A DNA stretch of 64,000 bases from Pseudomonas sp. FP198 (lineage in GTDB: Bacteria > Pseudomonadota > Gammaproteobacteria > Pseudomonadales > Pseudomonadaceae): contig NZ_CP117452.1 in NCBI RefSeq assembly GCF_030687895.1, positions 4,270,501-4,334,500 on the forward strand, written 5' to 3'. Position numbers and translations under genes: made by a program. The notes under the pieces are model-generated. The model made no database searches and was not told the origin of the DNA. It saw only the letters and a list, made by a program, of their open reading frames with translations. Numbering within the stretch: the stretch's first letter is position 1; each line of letters starts with the position of its first letter. Positions 45,211-54,573 of the stretch are shown piece by piece.

Positions 45211-46152
45211 ATGGCTGATTCCGCTTTTTTCTGCACCCTGTCCCACGAAGGCGTTCTCGCGGTCCGCGGCGTGGACGCAAGCAAATTCCTGCAAGGCCAA
45301 TTGACCTGCAACCTCAACTACCTGAGCGACAGCCGGGCCAGCCTCGGTGCCCGTTGCACCCAGAAGGGCCGGATGCAATCGAGCTTCAGGATCCTGCTTG
45401 AAGGCGAAGGCGTGCTCCTGGCAATGGCCGCTGAATTGCTCGAACCGCAACTGGCGGACCTGAAGAAATACGCCGTGTTCTCCAAATCCAAGCTCACCGA
45501 CGAGAGCGCCGCATGGGTTCGCTTCGGACTGGAAGGCGCCGATGCCACGCTCACCGACCTGGGCCTGGAACTGCCGGTCGATACCGACAGCGTGGTTCGC
45601 CATGAATCCCTGATCGCCATCCGCGTCTCTCCAGGCCGCGCCGAGCTCTGGGCTCGCGCCGAACAGGCCGATACGCTGCGCACTCGCCTGGGCGCGAAAC
45701 TGGCCGAAGGCGACCTCAACCGCTGGCTGCTGGGCCAGGTTCGCGCGGGCATTGGCCAGGTCATGCCGGCTACTCGCGAGCTGTTCATTCCGCAGATGCT
45801 CAACCTGCAGGCCGTAGGCGGCGTGAGTTTCAAGAAAGGCTGCTACACCGGCCAGGAAATCGTCGCGCGCATGCAGTACCTCGGCAAGCTCAAGCGCCGG
45901 CTCTATCGCCTGCAGCTGGAGGCAGGCGAGCTGCCAGAGCCGGGCACTCCGTTGTTCTCCCCCACTCACGGCAGTTCCATCGGCGAAGTGGTCATTGCTG
46001 CCCGCGCCGAACAAAACATTGAACTGCTGGCGGTATTGCAGGCCGAAGCAGCGGAAGATGGCAATTTGCACCTCGGGGCTTTGGAAGGACCCGCGCTACA
46101 ATTGCTGGACTTGCCTTACGAACTGGACCGCGACCGCGAAATCCAGCGTTGA
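45211..46152 (+). CDS. ygfZ: Folate-binding iron-sulfur repair protein YgfZ
   Basis: A 313-residue protein of the GcvT-like family that uses folate to support Fe-S cluster enzymes such as the tRNA methylthiolase MiaB. The signature KGCYTGQEIVARMQYLGK lies at about residues 210-227, including the key Cys. FLQGQLTCNLNYL and GARCTQKGRMQSSF are N-terminal family segments. It is followed 36 bases later by the HDOD gene. Confidence 0.94.
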   Translation: MADSAFFCTLSHEGVLAVRGVDASKFLQGQLTCNLNYLSDSRASLGARCTQKGRMQSSFRILLEGEGVLLAMAAELLEPQLADLKKYAVFSKSKLTDESAAWVRFGLEGADATLTDLGLELPVDTDSVVRHESLIAIRVSPGRAELWARAEQADTLRTRLGAKLAEGDLNRWLLGQVRAGIGQVMPATRELFIPQMLNLQAVGGVSFKKGCYTGQEIVARMQYLGKLKRRLYRLQLEAGELPEPGTPLFSPTHGSSIGEVVIAARAEQNIELLAVLQAEAAEDGNLHLGALEGPALQLLDLPYELDRDREIQR

Positions 46153-46188
46153 TCGCAACATTTTGTCGCAACACCCTAGAGAACCGAA

Positions 46189-47010
46189 ATGAGCGATTTG
46201 GCGAATAAGGTCCAGCGGGATTTGGTGGCGGCCATCGATAATGATGACCTGGTCCTGCCAACATTACCGGAAGTGGCCATGCAGATTCGCCGGGCCGCCG
46301 AAGACCCGGAAATCAGCGTCAGCAACCTGAGCAAAGTGATTGGTCGTGACACCGCCCTCTCGGCGCGCCTGATAAAAGTAGTCAACAGCCCCCTGCTGCG
46401 TGCCACCCAGGAAGTAACGGACCTGCACACGGCCATCACGCGGTTGGGGGTCAACTACAGCAGCAACCTGGCGATCGGGCTGGTCATGGAGCAGATATTC
46501 CATGCTCGCTCCGAAGTGGTTGAGCAAAAGATGCGGGAAGTCTGGCGCAAGAGCCTGGAGATCGCCGGCGTCAGCTATGCATTATGTCGCAGCTACACGC
46601 ATCTCAAGCCCGATCAGGCGGCGCTGGGTGGACTGGTCCATCAGATCGGCGTGCTGCCGATCCTGACGTACGCCGAAGACAACAATGAGTTGCTGTCGGA
46701 CCCGGTCAGCCTCAATCACGTCATCGAGACGATCCATCCCGTGCTGGGGGACAAGCTGCTCAGTGTCTGGGAGTTTCCGGAACGGTTGGTGAAGTTGCCG
46801 GGGCTGTACCTGGATTTCACCCGAGACTCGAAGCAACTCGATTATGTCGACCTGGTGCAGGTTGCCGCGCTGTACTGCTACAAGGATGCCGACCATCCGC
46901 TGAGCAGGATTGACGCGTTCGGGGTTCCGGCGATCAGGAAGCTGGGCATCGACCTGGACAACAAGGACCGCTGCGCGGATATCGAAGAAGCTCGGTCGAT
47001 GTTTTATTGA
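46189..47010 (+). CDS. HDOD domain protein
   Basis: A 273-residue protein with an HDOD domain over most of its length, starting LPTLPEVAMQIRRAAEDPEI and including VVNSPLLRATQEVTDLHTAI. HDOD domains resemble HD phosphohydrolases without catalysis and act in signalling; in Pseudomonas several members affect stress or secretion regulation. Partners are unknown. It probably shares a transcript with ygfZ. Confidence 0.9.
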   Translation: MSDLANKVQRDLVAAIDNDDLVLPTLPEVAMQIRRAAEDPEISVSNLSKVIGRDTALSARLIKVVNSPLLRATQEVTDLHTAITRLGVNYSSNLAIGLVMEQIFHARSEVVEQKMREVWRKSLEIAGVSYALCRSYTHLKPDQAALGGLVHQIGVLPILTYAEDNNELLSDPVSLNHVIETIHPVLGDKLLSVWEFPERLVKLPGLYLDFTRDSKQLDYVDLVQVAALYCYKDADHPLSRIDAFGVPAIRKLGIDLDNKDRCADIEEARSMFY

Positions 47011-47046
47011 GCAGGCCGGCCAATGAAAGAGCCGGGGCCTGAACCT

Positions 47047-47082
47047 GTGGCGAGGGGATTTATCCCCGCTGCCCCTCGCCAC
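47047..47082. repeat. Shortened REP palindrome, family B (copy 4)
   Basis: GTGGCGAGGGGATTTATCCC followed almost directly by CCCCTCGCCAC, 36 bases in all. It looks like a family B pair whose middle part has been lost. It lies between convergent HDOD and tctE ends. Confidence 0.75.
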
Positions 47083-47100
47083 AACAGCGTTCGACTGAGC

Positions 47101-48492
47101 TCATTCGGAGCCAGGAGCAAAACTCACCCGCACCTTCAACCCGCCCTCCTGCCCATCATGCAGGGTGATCTGCGCCAGGTGCGCACGGCAGATTTCTCCG
47201 ACAATTGCCAACCCCAATCCCGAGCCGGCCACTTGCTGGTTGCGCCGATAGAAACGCTCGAATACCCGTTCCCGCTCAGTCTCGGGAATGCCTGGGCCGT
47301 CATCCTCGACTTCCAGTACCGCCGGCGCGGTGACCCGCAGGATCACGTTACCGCCCGAGGGGGTATGGGCCAGGGCGTTGTCCACCAGGTTGCTCAACAG
47401 CTCGTTGAGCAAAGTCGGCTCGCCCCGTAACCAGACGGGTTCATCGGCTTCCAGGGCCAACGCAACCCCACGGGCATGGGCCAGTGGCGCCATGGCCATG
47501 CCCAATTCTCGGGCGAGCTGGCTCAGGTCGAGCAATTGTGCGCCGCCTTCGGCAATTGCCCGCGCGCCGTTCTCCACCCGCGCCAGCGACAGCAGTTGAT
47601 TCGCCAGATGGGTCAAGCGGTCAGTGCCCTGGGCGGCGGTTTCCAGGGTTTCGCGCCAGGTCGACGGCTCGCTGGCACGCAAGCCCAGCTCCAGGCGCGC
47701 CTTGAGCGCCGCGAGTGGCGTGCGCAGCTCATGGGCGGCATCGGCGATAAATTGCGCCTGGCGTTCGAACTGGCCGCGCAGCCGTTCGGTGAAATGATTG
47801 AGCGCGCGCACCAACGGCCACAATTCGTGCTGGACTTCCACCAGCGGCAACGGCCGCAAATCGTCCGGTTGGCGCTCCTCCACCGCCGTGCGCAAGCGTT
47901 CCAGCGGGCGCAACGCCGCGCTGACCGCGAACCACACCAGCAACAGCGCGCCCACCGCCAGCATGCCCAGCCGCAACAAGGTATCGGCCATCAAGCTGCG
48001 GGCCATGCTGACCCGCGCCTCTTCGGTTTCCGCCACGCGGATTTCCGCCATGCCGTTCATTTCGGGTTCGCTCACGGCCTTGAGCAAGCTCACCACGCGC
48101 ACATTCTGCCCTTGGTAACTGGCGTTGTAGAAACGTGCCAGCGCCGGGTAATCGTCGGTGCGCGGCGTACCGGGCGGCGGCCCGGGAAGATTCTCGTAGC
48201 CGGAGATCAGCTTCTGGTGAATGTCGTTGACTTGATAATAGATACGTCCGGCACTGTCATAGGCGAAGGTGTCCAGAGCTACATAAGGTACGTCCGCGCT
48301 GAGGGTACCGTCGCGCTGCGAAAGACCGGCGGCGATGGTTCGGGCCGACGCCAGCAGCGTCCGGTCGTAGGCCGTATCGGCGGCTTCACGGCCATTCCAG
48401 TAGGCGCTCAGGCCACTGGCGAGCATCAGTACCACGAGCAACGAAGCAAGGTTGCGAAGTAGCCGCCAGCGCAGGCTGTCGGGCTTATGCAT
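47101..48492 (-). CDS. tctE: Sensor histidine kinase TctE
   Basis: A 463-residue membrane kinase, partner of TctD, sensing citrate or other tricarboxylates. Two transmembrane helices (about residues 12-30 and 165-185) flank a periplasmic domain. HAMP-like sequence follows, then the H-box FIADAAHELRTPLAALKARL with the phosphorylated His near 251, the N-box NELLSNLVDNALAHT and G-box VEDDGPGIPETERE and GSGLGLAIV. It overlaps tctD by 8 bases. The name relies on the adjacent tctCBA genes. Confidence 0.9.
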   Translation of the reverse strand: MHKPDSLRWRLLRNLASLLVVLMLASGLSAYWNGREAADTAYDRTLLASARTIAAGLSQRDGTLSADVPYVALDTFAYDSAGRIYYQVNDIHQKLISGYENLPGPPPGTPRTDDYPALARFYNASYQGQNVRVVSLLKAVSEPEMNGMAEIRVAETEEARVSMARSLMADTLLRLGMLAVGALLLVWFAVSAALRPLERLRTAVEERQPDDLRPLPLVEVQHELWPLVRALNHFTERLRGQFERQAQFIADAAHELRTPLAALKARLELGLRASEPSTWRETLETAAQGTDRLTHLANQLLSLARVENGARAIAEGGAQLLDLSQLARELGMAMAPLAHARGVALALEADEPVWLRGEPTLLNELLSNLVDNALAHTPSGGNVILRVTAPAVLEVEDDGPGIPETERERVFERFYRRNQQVAGSGLGLAIVGEICRAHLAQITLHDGQEGGLKVRVSFAPGSE

Positions 48493-49156
48493 CGCGGTTT
48501 TCCAACAGATAGCCCAGGCCGCGGAACGTCACGATCGCCACCGCATGGCCGTCGAGCTTCTTGCGCAGGCGATGGACATAGATTTCGATGGCGTCGGGGC
48601 TGGCCTCTTCGTCGAGGCCGAACACCTGCGCCGCCAGCTGTTCTTTGCTCATCACCCGCCCGGGCCGGGCGATCAACGCTTCCAGGACAGCCTGCTCGCG
48701 AGAGGTCAGGGTCATCAGTTCCTCGTCGAGGGTAAAGCGCCGGGTGTCCAGGTCATAGACCAGTCCACCACAGCGCTGCTGCCGCTCGCCACCCAGTACG
48801 CTACGGCGCAGCAGTGCCTTTACCCGCGCCTCAAGCTCGGTGAGTTCGAAAGGTTTGGCCAGGTAATCGTCGGCGCCGAGGTTCAGGCCATGGACCCGAT
48901 CCTTGACGTCGCTGCGAGCGGTCAGCATCAGCACCGGCAACGTCTTGCCCCGCGCCCGCAAGCGCGCCAGCACCTCGAAGCCGTCCATGCGTGGCAGCCC
49001 GACGTCAAGGACCGCCACCGCGTATTCCTCGCTGCTCAAGGCCAGGTCGGCGGCCACCCCGTCGTGCAGCACATCCACCGTCAACCCCGTGCTCTTGAGG
49101 GCCTGGGCGACACTTTCGGCGAGCTGCAGATGGTCTTCGACGAGCAGGACACGCAT
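48485..49156 (-). CDS. tctD: Response regulator TctD
   Basis: A 223-residue OmpR-type regulator. The receiver has VLLVEDH at the start, the phospho-acceptor Asp in AVLDVGLPRMDG (about residue 51) and conserved Lys in YLAKPFEL. The winged-helix domain ends with EIYVHRLRKKLDGH and IVTFRGLGYLLE. In P. aeruginosa TctD controls tricarboxylate uptake genes; here it is divergent from tctCBA, and direct repeats upstream are likely binding sites. Confidence 0.93.
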   Translation of the reverse strand: MRVLLVEDHLQLAESVAQALKSTGLTVDVLHDGVAADLALSSEEYAVAVLDVGLPRMDGFEVLARLRARGKTLPVLMLTARSDVKDRVHGLNLGADDYLAKPFELTELEARVKALLRRSVLGGERQQRCGGLVYDLDTRRFTLDEELMTLTSREQAVLEALIARPGRVMSKEQLAAQVFGLDEEASPDAIEIYVHRLRKKLDGHAVAIVTFRGLGYLLENRDA

Positions 49157-49576
49157 GGAGTTTTCCTCGATTCAGGGATGGTCGGGGCCATTCTTTGGCG
49201 CGGAGTTTACAGCCGCATTCGCCACTGTGAAGCTCAAAATCATCCTGACAGCTATTGAAAGGTTAGCGAAAGGTTGGGCCGCTAGAGTCGCTCCACGGAC
49301 AGTTTCGACTGCCGGTCGCGAAACACCTCGCGAAACGAAAAACGCCTCGAAGCGTTTTCGCCGAATAAAAACAATAAGCGGAGTATTCATCATGCTGTCC
49401 ATACAGCTTCTGGCTTCAACGCCCACCCGCCATTCCTGCCCCAACCAGACTACCCTTGCCTGTGCCGCTGCGCAGACCGAACTGCCGCGTCTTTGAAACG
49501 CGTTTGCGGGTCTGCGCCGTACAGCGCTGCGAAGCCTGATTTGAAACACAAAACAACAACTCCTGTGGAGACAAAA
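49157..49576. other. Divergent regulatory region tctD / tctC
   Basis: 420 bases between divergent operons. It holds the direct repeat described separately. A 34-codon frame at 49391-49495 (starting MLSIQLLAST) could be a leader peptide but has no ribosome-binding site I trust. Confidence 0.5.
49257..49275 (+). promoter_or_regulatory. Direct repeat, likely TctD binding site
   Basis: GAAAGGTT occurs twice, 11 bases apart start to start (GAAAGGTTAGC then GAAAGGTTGGG), the one-turn spacing used by OmpR-family dimers. It lies 100 bases from the tctD start and 300 from tctC. Confidence 0.5.
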
Positions 49577-50569
49577 ATGAACCTAGCACTGCGTAAAGTA
49601 GCCCTAGCCGTCGGATGCCTGATGTTCGCCGGGCCAACGCTCGCCGCCGATCCAGCCAAGGAGCCAAAGCGCCCCGAATGCATCGCCCCCGCCGCTCCAG
49701 GTGGTGGTTTCGACCTGACCTGCAAACTGGCGCAAAGTGCGCTGGTCAACGAAAAACTGCTGACCAAGCCGATGCGCGTCACCTACATGCCCGGCGGTGT
49801 CGGCGCGGTGGCCTACAACGCAGTCGTCGCACAACGCCCGGCCGACGCCGGCACGCTGGTGGCCTGGTCCAGTGGCTCGTTGCTGAACCTGGCGCAAGGC
49901 AAGTTTGGCCGTTTTGACGAAACCAATGTGCGCTGGCTCGCGGCCGTGGGCACCAGTTATGGCGCCATCGCTGTGAAAAGCGACTCGCCCTACAAAAACC
50001 TCGACGATCTGGTACAGGCGCTGAAGAAAGATCCGGGCTCGGTGGTGATCGGTTCCGGCGGTACCGTCGGCAGCCAGGACTGGATGCAGACCGCTTTGAT
50101 TGCCAAGGCTGCCGGCATCGACCCGCGCAAACTGCGCTACGTAGCCCTTGAAGGCGGCGGTGAAATCGCGACCGCCCTGCTCGGCGGCCATATCCAGGTG
50201 GGCAGTACCGACATCTCCGACTCCATGCCACACATCCAGAGCGGCGACATGCGTCTGCTGGCGGTGTTCTCTGATAAACGCCTGGACGAGCCGGAGATGA
50301 AAGACATCCCGACCGCCGTGGAACAAGGCTACGACATCCGTTGGCCGGTAGTACGTGGCTTCTACCTGGGCCCGAAGGTCACCGATGCAGAATACGAATG
50401 GTGGAAAAATGCCTTCGACAAGCTGCTGGCCTCCGAAGAGTTCGCCAAGCTGCGCGACCAACGTGAACTGTTCCCGTTCGCCATGACCGGTCCGGAGCTG
50501 GACGCCTACGTGAAGAAGCAAGTGGCCGACTACAAGATGCTGGCCAAAGAATTCGGCCTGATCCAGTAA
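49577..50569 (+). CDS. tctC: Tricarboxylate-binding periplasmic protein TctC (Bug family)
   Basis: A 330-residue solute-binding protein of the TTT transporter, which picks up citrate or related tricarboxylates. The signal peptide (LALRKVALAVGCLMFAGPTL) ends near TLAADP. CIAPAAPGGGFDLTCKLAQ is the conserved Bug ligand loop and VIGSGGTVGSQDW a second. GGAGACAAAA precedes the ATG at 49577. It is first of the set tctC-tctB-tctA and divergent from the sensing pair. Confidence 0.93.
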   Translation: MNLALRKVALAVGCLMFAGPTLAADPAKEPKRPECIAPAAPGGGFDLTCKLAQSALVNEKLLTKPMRVTYMPGGVGAVAYNAVVAQRPADAGTLVAWSSGSLLNLAQGKFGRFDETNVRWLAAVGTSYGAIAVKSDSPYKNLDDLVQALKKDPGSVVIGSGGTVGSQDWMQTALIAKAAGIDPRKLRYVALEGGGEIATALLGGHIQVGSTDISDSMPHIQSGDMRLLAVFSDKRLDEPEMKDIPTAVEQGYDIRWPVVRGFYLGPKVTDAEYEWWKNAFDKLLASEEFAKLRDQRELFPFAMTGPELDAYVKKQVADYKMLAKEFGLIQ

Positions 50570-50624
50570 TCGCCTCTGTTCTCGCGGCGGCACCGGCACA
50601 GTCGGCGCCGCCCAGGAGTTAGTC

Positions 50625-51086
50625 ATGCTCGTCATCCAACGTATTATTGCCGCGGTGCTGCTGCTGGCCTGCATCGGCCTGGCACTGATGGCCTGGCCTT
50701 ATCAGGCAGCCTTTTCCTATGAACCGGTTGGCCCGCGTGCCTTTCCCCTGCTGATACTCGGGCTGATGGGGCTGGCGCTGCTGTACATGCTGTTTCGTCC
50801 CACGCCCGTCGTGCACAGCGAAGACGATCCGCACCTGGACCGTGAAACCCTGCAGAAGATCGGTATCTGCGTGGCGCTGCTACTGGTGTTCGCCGGGACC
50901 TTCGAGCCCTTGGGATTCATCCTCGCCAGCATTCTGATCGGCGTGCCGATGGCACGTCTGTACGGCGGCCGCTGGGTGCCGAGCGTGGTGATCATCAGCC
51001 TCATGGCCATTGGTCTTTATCTGTTGTTCGACAAGCTGATGGACGTGCCGCTGCCCCTGGGCCTGCTCGGCGTCCTGGAGAATTGA
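50625..51086 (+). CDS. tctB: Tricarboxylate transporter small subunit TctB
   Basis: A 153-residue membrane protein with four hydrophobic segments, the small permease subunit of the TTT system. AGGAGTTAGTC precedes the ATG. It starts 56 bases after tctC and its stop is one base before the tctA start. Sequence is not strongly conserved in this family, so the call rests on size, topology and position. Confidence 0.9.
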   Translation: MLVIQRIIAAVLLLACIGLALMAWPYQAAFSYEPVGPRAFPLLILGLMGLALLYMLFRPTPVVHSEDDPHLDRETLQKIGICVALLLVFAGTFEPLGFILASILIGVPMARLYGGRWVPSVVIISLMAIGLYLLFDKLMDVPLPLGLLGVLEN

Positions 51087-51087
51087 T

Positions 51088-52602
51088 ATGGATACCCTGA
51101 ATTATCTCGGCCAGGGTTTTGGCGTTGCGCTGACGCCGTACAACCTCGTCACCGCGTTGAGCGGCACGCTGATCGGTACCGTGGTCGGCCTGCTGCCGGG
51201 CCTGGGGCCGATCAACGGCGTGGCGCTGCTGATCCCGATTGCCTTCGCCCTGGGACTGCCGCCGGAGTCGGCGCTGATCCTGTTGGCGGCGGTGTACCTG
51301 GGCTGCGAATACGGCGGACGCATCAGCTCGATCCTGCTCAACATCCCGGGTGAAGCGTCTACCGTGATGACTACCCTGGACGGCTACCCGATGGCCCGCC
51401 AAGGCCTGGCCGGGGTGGCGTTGTCGCTGTCGGCGTGGAGTTCGTTCATCGGCGCGCTCATCGCTACCTGCGGCATGGTGTTATTTGCGCCGCTGCTGGC
51501 CAAATGGGCGATCGCCTTCGGACCGGCGGAATATTTCGTCCTGATGGTGTTCGCCATTGTCTGCCTCGGCGGCATGGCCGGCGACCGACCGCTCAAGACC
51601 TTCATCGCTGCGCTGATCGGGCTTTTCCTGTCTTGCGTCGGCATCGATGCGAACAGCGGCGTGTACCGTTTTACCGGTGACAACATCCATTTGACCGATG
51701 GCATCCAGTTCGTCGTGCTGGTGCTGGGCCTGTTCTCCATCAGCGAAATCCTGTTGCTGCTGGAAAAAACCCATCGCGGCCAGGAAGCGGTGAAAGCCAC
51801 CGGGCGGATGATGTTCAACTTCAAGGAAGCGGCCTCGGTGTTCTGGGTGAACATCCGCTGCGGCGTGCTCGGTTTCATCATGGGCGTATTGCCTGGCGCG
51901 GGCGCAACCCTGGCCAGTGCCGTGGCCTACATGACCGAAAAACGCATGGCGGGCGCCAGTGGGACGTTCGGCCAGGGCGACAAGCGCGGCCTCGCGGCCC
52001 CGGAAACCGCCATCGGCGGCGCGGCTTGCGGTGCGCTGGTGCCAATGCTGACCCTCGGCGTCCCAGGTTCGGGCACCACGGCGGTGATGATCGGCGCGCT
52101 GTCGCTGTATAACATCACGCCCGGCCCGCTGCTGTTCCAGCAACAGCCGGACATCGTCTGGGGTCTGATCGCCTCGTTGTTCGTCGCCAACGTCATGCTG
52201 GTGATCCTCAACATTCCGATGATCCGTATTTTCACCCGCATCCTGGCTGTGCCGAACTGGGCACTGGTGCCGGTCATCGCGATCATCACCGGGATCGGCG
52301 TCTACGCGGTGCACGCCACAACGTTCGACCTGTTCCTGATGATCGGCATCGGCATCTTCGGCTACATCCTGCGCAAGCTGGAGTTTCCACTGTCACCGGT
52401 GCTGCTGGGCTTCATCCTTGGCGGTCTGATGGAGCAGAACCTGCGTCGTGCATTGTCGATTTCCAATGGCGCGTTGGAAATCCTCTGGTCCAGCCCGATC
52501 ACCTTCGGCTGCTGGGTCCTGACGGCAATCATGTTGTTCCTGCCGCTGCTGCGGATCTGGCGTCGTCGCAGTGCCCAGCGTCGTGCCCTGGCCAATGTCT
52601 GA
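51088..52602 (+). CDS. tctA: Tricarboxylate transporter large subunit TctA
   Basis: A 504-residue inner-membrane permease with about 11-12 transmembrane segments. GTVVGLLPGLGPINGVALLIPI near the N-terminus and the repeat GVLPGAGATLASAVAYM (about 255-275) are the paired TctA signatures, with GVPGSGTTAVMIGAL a third. CTGGAGAATTG precedes the ATG. It overlaps the following AbrB-type gene by 8 bases. Confidence 0.95.
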   Translation: MDTLNYLGQGFGVALTPYNLVTALSGTLIGTVVGLLPGLGPINGVALLIPIAFALGLPPESALILLAAVYLGCEYGGRISSILLNIPGEASTVMTTLDGYPMARQGLAGVALSLSAWSSFIGALIATCGMVLFAPLLAKWAIAFGPAEYFVLMVFAIVCLGGMAGDRPLKTFIAALIGLFLSCVGIDANSGVYRFTGDNIHLTDGIQFVVLVLGLFSISEILLLLEKTHRGQEAVKATGRMMFNFKEAASVFWVNIRCGVLGFIMGVLPGAGATLASAVAYMTEKRMAGASGTFGQGDKRGLAAPETAIGGAACGALVPMLTLGVPGSGTTAVMIGALSLYNITPGPLLFQQQPDIVWGLIASLFVANVMLVILNIPMIRIFTRILAVPNWALVPVIAIITGIGVYAVHATTFDLFLMIGIGIFGYILRKLEFPLSPVLLGFILGGLMEQNLRRALSISNGALEILWSSPITFGCWVLTAIMLFLPLLRIWRRRSAQRRALANV

Positions 52603-53638
52603 GGCGACAACTTTCAGACAATGGTGGGGAACACCGCTGGTCGGCCTGGCCGGCGGTTATCTGGCCAGCCTGATCGGCTGGCCCTTGCCCTGGATGGTCG
52701 GCTCGCTGTTGGCGATCATCCTGGTGCGCTGTCTCAGTCCCTGGCAACTGATGGAAATCCCCGGCGGCCGCAAATGCGGCCAATGGGTGGTGGGCATCGG
52801 TATCGGCCTGCACTTCACGCCGGTGGTGATGGAACAAGTCCTCAGCCACTTCGGCCTGATCTTCTTCGGCGCGCTGATCACCAGCGTGTCCAGCATCGTC
52901 AGTGTCTGGCTGATGCGCCGCACCGGCGAAGACCGCGCCACGGCCTTTTTCTCCAGCATGCCGGGCGGTTCCGGCGAGATGGTCAACCTCGGCGCCCGCA
53001 ATGGCGCGATGCTCAGCCATGTTGCCGCGGGCCAGAGCCTGCGTGTGCTGGTGGTGGTGTTGTGCGTGCCGGCCGCCTTCAAGTATCTGCTCGGTGACGG
53101 CACGCCAGTGCAACACGCCGCGGCGGTGGACTGGTTGTGGCTGGCGGTTCTGTTTCCGGCGGGTGCCCTGCTCGCCTGGATCTGGGAGCGCTTGCGCCAA
53201 CCCAATCCATGGCTGTTCGGGCCCTTGTTGGTCAGCGCGGCGGTTAGTATCGGCTGGGATTTGCACATCGGCCTGCCCGATGGCGGCAGCCAGATCGGCC
53301 AATGGCTGATCGGCAGCGGCCTGGGTTGTCATTTCAACCGGCAGTTCTTCCGCCGCGCACCCTCGTTCATGGGCCGCACCTTGATCGGCACGGTGCTGAC
53401 CATGCTGATCGCCACCCTTGCCGCCTTGGGCCTGAGCACCTTGACCCACCTGGACTTGCGTTCGCTGACCCTGGGCATGATGCCCGGCGGTATCGCCGAA
53501 ATGAGCCTGACGGCGGAGACGCTGCAACTGTCGGTGCCATTGGTGACGGCGCTGCAGGTGATGCGGCTGTTGTTCGTGCTGTTTCTGGCGGAGCCGTTGT
53601 TCAGGTATTGGGTTCGCAGGCCGGATCCGGACTTGTAG
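52595..53638 (+). CDS. AbrB-duplication family membrane protein
   Basis: A 347-residue protein with about ten hydrophobic segments in two similar halves; GGRKCGQWVVGIGIGLHF in the first corresponds to GQWLIGSGLGCHF in the second, and FFSSMPGGSGEM to LGMMPGGIAEM. Databases often call it AbrB family transcriptional regulator, but it is a membrane protein, unrelated in role to Bacillus AbrB. Coupled to tctA by an 8-base overlap, it may take part in transport or its control; this is inference. The ATG at 52595 was chosen for that overlap. Confidence 0.85.
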   Translation: MSEATTFRQWWGTPLVGLAGGYLASLIGWPLPWMVGSLLAIILVRCLSPWQLMEIPGGRKCGQWVVGIGIGLHFTPVVMEQVLSHFGLIFFGALITSVSSIVSVWLMRRTGEDRATAFFSSMPGGSGEMVNLGARNGAMLSHVAAGQSLRVLVVVLCVPAAFKYLLGDGTPVQHAAAVDWLWLAVLFPAGALLAWIWERLRQPNPWLFGPLLVSAAVSIGWDLHIGLPDGGSQIGQWLIGSGLGCHFNRQFFRRAPSFMGRTLIGTVLTMLIATLAALGLSTLTHLDLRSLTLGMMPGGIAEMSLTAETLQLSVPLVTALQVMRLLFVLFLAEPLFRYWVRRPDPDL

Positions 53639-53654
53639 ACCGAGTTGTGCTCTT

Positions 53655-53726
53655 CGCGAGCAGGCTCGCTCCCACATCGGGATTTGTGTTTGTCCTCAAC
53701 CCCCTGTGGGAGCGAGCCTGCTCGCG
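53655..53726. repeat. REP pair, family A (copy 6)
   Basis: Inverted GAGCAGGCTCGCTCCCAC copies at 53655-53676 and 53705-53726, between the convergent AbrB-type and ung genes. Confidence 0.88.
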
Positions 53727-53749
53727 AAGGGGCCCTTATTGCCAACCAC

Positions 53750-54442
53750 CTAAACCGGCGGCAATCGCCAATCGATCGGCTGCTCGCCATGCTGCTGGAG
53801 AAACTTGTTGGTCCGGCTGAAATGCCCGCAGCCGATAAAGCCCCGATGGGCTGACAGCGGCGACGGGTGGACCGAGGTCAACACCAGATGTTTGGTCGCA
53901 TCGATCAGCTTCTGCTTGCTCTGGGCATGAGCGCCCCACAGCAGGAATACCAGGTGCGGCTGGTGTTCGCTGACCACTTCGATGACCTTGTCGGTAAAGT
54001 GCTGCCAGCCTTTTTTAGCGTGGGCATTGGCATTGGCGCGCTCCACGGTCAACGTCGTGTTGAGCAACAACACACCCTGGTCGGCCCAGCTCTGCAGATA
54101 GCCATGGTTGGGGATATCGATGTTCAGGTCGCGCTTCAATTCCTTGTAGATGTTCACCAGCGACGGCGGCGTCGGCACGCCCGGCTGCACCGAAAAGCAC
54201 AAGCCATGGGCCTGGCCCGGGCCGTGGTATGGGTCCTGGCCGAGGATCACCACCTTGACCTTGTCCAGCGGCGTGGAATTGAGTGCATTAAAAATCAGCG
54301 GGGCCGGCGGATAGATTTCCTTGCCGGCGGCGTATTCACTGCGCAGGAACTCGCGCAACTCCGCCATGTACGGCTGGTCGAACTCGGCACGCAGTGCCTG
54401 CTTCCAGCTGGGTTCGAGTTTGATACGGTCGTCAGCGGTCAT
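53750..54442 (-). CDS. ung: Uracil-DNA glycosylase (family 1)
   Basis: Removes uracil from DNA at the start of base excision repair. The 230 residues show the water-activating motif [18 protein letters not shown] (Asp near residue 69), the [10 protein letters not shown] segment with uracil-binding Asn, and the DNA-intercalation loop [19 protein letters not shown] near the C-terminus. The ATG at 54442 gives the family length; the upstream frame was rejected. Confidence 0.96.
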   Translation of the reverse strand: MTADDRIKLEPSWKQALRAEFDQPYMAELREFLRSEYAAGKEIYPPAPLIFNALNSTPLDKVKVVILGQDPYHGPGQAHGLCFSVQPGVPTPPSLVNIYKELKRDLNIDIPNHGYLQSWADQGVLLLNTTLTVERANANAHAKKGWQHFTDKVIEVVSEHQPHLVFLLWGAHAQSKQKLIDATKHLVLTSVHPSPLSAHRGFIGCGHFSRTNKFLQQHGEQPIDWRLPPV

Positions 54443-54573
54443 GGTTGCACCCGGTAGAAACAATGGGCGCACCCTAGGAAAGCCTACAGGGCTTGTCAAT
54501 TGATCTGACGTCAATCCGGCACTTTCCCCCACAGCAGTCATACTGATCATTCAATTTTCCGATCGAGGTCACG

